Below are positions 37,820-38,153 of a DNA stretch of 38,153 nucleotides, one piece after another. The position numbers and the translations under genes are program-made. This stretch comes from an uncultured Oscillospiraceae bacterium (lineage in GTDB: Bacteria > Bacillota > Clostridia > Oscillospirales > Oscillospiraceae). How positions within the stretch are numbered: position 1 is the first letter of the stretch; each line of letters starts with the position of its first letter. The stretch is from contig CAKTZN010000001.1 in assembly GCA_934635545.1 (NCBI GenBank), forward strand, positions 1 to 38,153, read 5' to 3'. A model generated the notes under the pieces. That model was not told the DNA's origin. It ran no database searches and worked only from the letters and a program-made list of their open reading frames with translations.

Positions 37820-38153
37820 AAACGAAACCACTTCGTTTTTCGGTTTTTCGGTGGCGTGGATGTCGGAGACGTACAGCACCGGGCCTTCGCCCTGATAGGC
37901 GTCGCAGTTCTCCTTGCGGACGGTGGCGGTCAGCTCCACCCAGTCCCGGTTCTTGAACTTCTCCAGTCCCTCGCCGCGGCACACCAGGGCCAGGAACTGC
38001 ATGTCGTTTTCACAGCACACCATGGCGAAGCGGCCGGGGCAGTGGACGCCCTTGAACTTCTTGGAGTGGCACATCAGCGCCTTGAAGGTGACGGTGACGC
38101 CGTCGTACCGGTCGGTGTTGTCCATCAGGTCCACGTACCACACGCCGTACTCG
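37817..38153 (-). CDS. C-terminal part of a YcgQ/TIGR03943-type protein (runs off the edge)
   Basis: The frame is open to the right window edge, so the start is missing; 112 codons are visible. CHSKKFKGVHCPGRFAMVCC ... MQFLALVCRGEGLEKFKNRD followed by WVELTATVR resembles the C-terminal OB-fold-like domain of YcgQ/TIGR03943 proteins. These are encoded with YcgR-type permeases and implicated in metal-chaperone (nickel or zinc) systems. The N-terminal membrane part and the permease would lie beyond the edge. Identification rests on the RFAMVCC segment and layout. Confidence 0.68.
   Translation of the reverse strand, partial: EYGVWYVDLMDNTDRYDGVTVTFKALMCHSKKFKGVHCPGRFAMVCCENDMQFLALVCRGEGLEKFKNRDWVELTATVRKENCDAYQGEGPVLYVSDIHATEKPKNEVVSF

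Noticed and set aside
1..38153. CRISPR array
   Set aside because: No regularly spaced direct repeats of 20-40 bp were seen on either strand.

Overview
The window is GC-rich, densely coded DNA from a spore-forming, strictly anaerobic-type Bacillota. The most likely group is Oscillospiraceae (Oscillibacter/Flavonifractor/Dysosmobacter-like). This is inferred from gene content (NrdG activase, SleL-type spore hydrolase, CarD, clostridial OppA/ABC exporters, DHHW protein), strong Shine-Dalgarno sites and sigma-A promoters; no taxonomic marker gene is complete here.

Region 1 (1-13115) is a degraded prophage or integrative element inserted in the 3' end of ssrA (tmRNA). A 28-bp att core is repeated at 47-74 and 13088-13115, and the tyrosine integrase ends 12 bp before attR. 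From right to left the element holds: integrase; a divergent XRE regulator; a CI-like repressor; an exported YHYH-KTSC protein; a leftward early operon of small proteins ending in an AcrIIA9/PcfK-like and a PcfJ-like gene; a decapitated tail-fibre gene; a diversity-generating retroelement (avd, template repeat, reverse transcriptase, target gene with variable repeat); the 3' part of a giant virion-type gene; and a membrane zinc-ribbon protein near attL. Terminase, portal, capsid and tail-assembly genes are absent. Two apparent deletion junctions (about 7020-7050 and about 3875) explain this. The second cuts through the variable repeat of the retroelement target.

Region 2 (13116-24000) is host chromosome: the displaced ssrA terminator, nrdG, and a leftward oligopeptide ABC operon (oppB-C-D-F-A) whose binding protein appears circularly permuted. 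A divergent AraC regulator with two HTH modules sits next to the opp promoter. Then comes an arginine-catabolic pair: arginine deiminase and an ornithine-cyclodeaminase-type LOR/SDH protein.

Region 3 (24000-38153) holds pyridoxamine kinase, tRNA-Leu(UAG), a LysE-type exporter divergent from a fold-III PLP decarboxylase, a CarD regulator, a GlsB-like membrane protein, uridine phosphorylase, and a MITE-like inverted repeat. These are followed by an Asn-rich lipoprotein, a LysM-GH18 spore-cortex-type hydrolase, a MarR-controlled heterodimeric ABC exporter followed by cytidine deaminase, a lipoprotein-DHHW pair, a palindromic repeat, and the C-terminal end of a YcgQ/TIGR03943-type protein at the right edge. 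Most genes are separated by clear hairpin terminators and several have near-consensus promoters with 17-bp spacing.

Most notable: the retroelement, in which all eight TR/VR differences fall on template adenines but the VR is amputated; the circularly permuted OppA; paired integrase arm-type repeats; and a hairpin repeat family with compensatory changes that is shared by prophage and chromosome.
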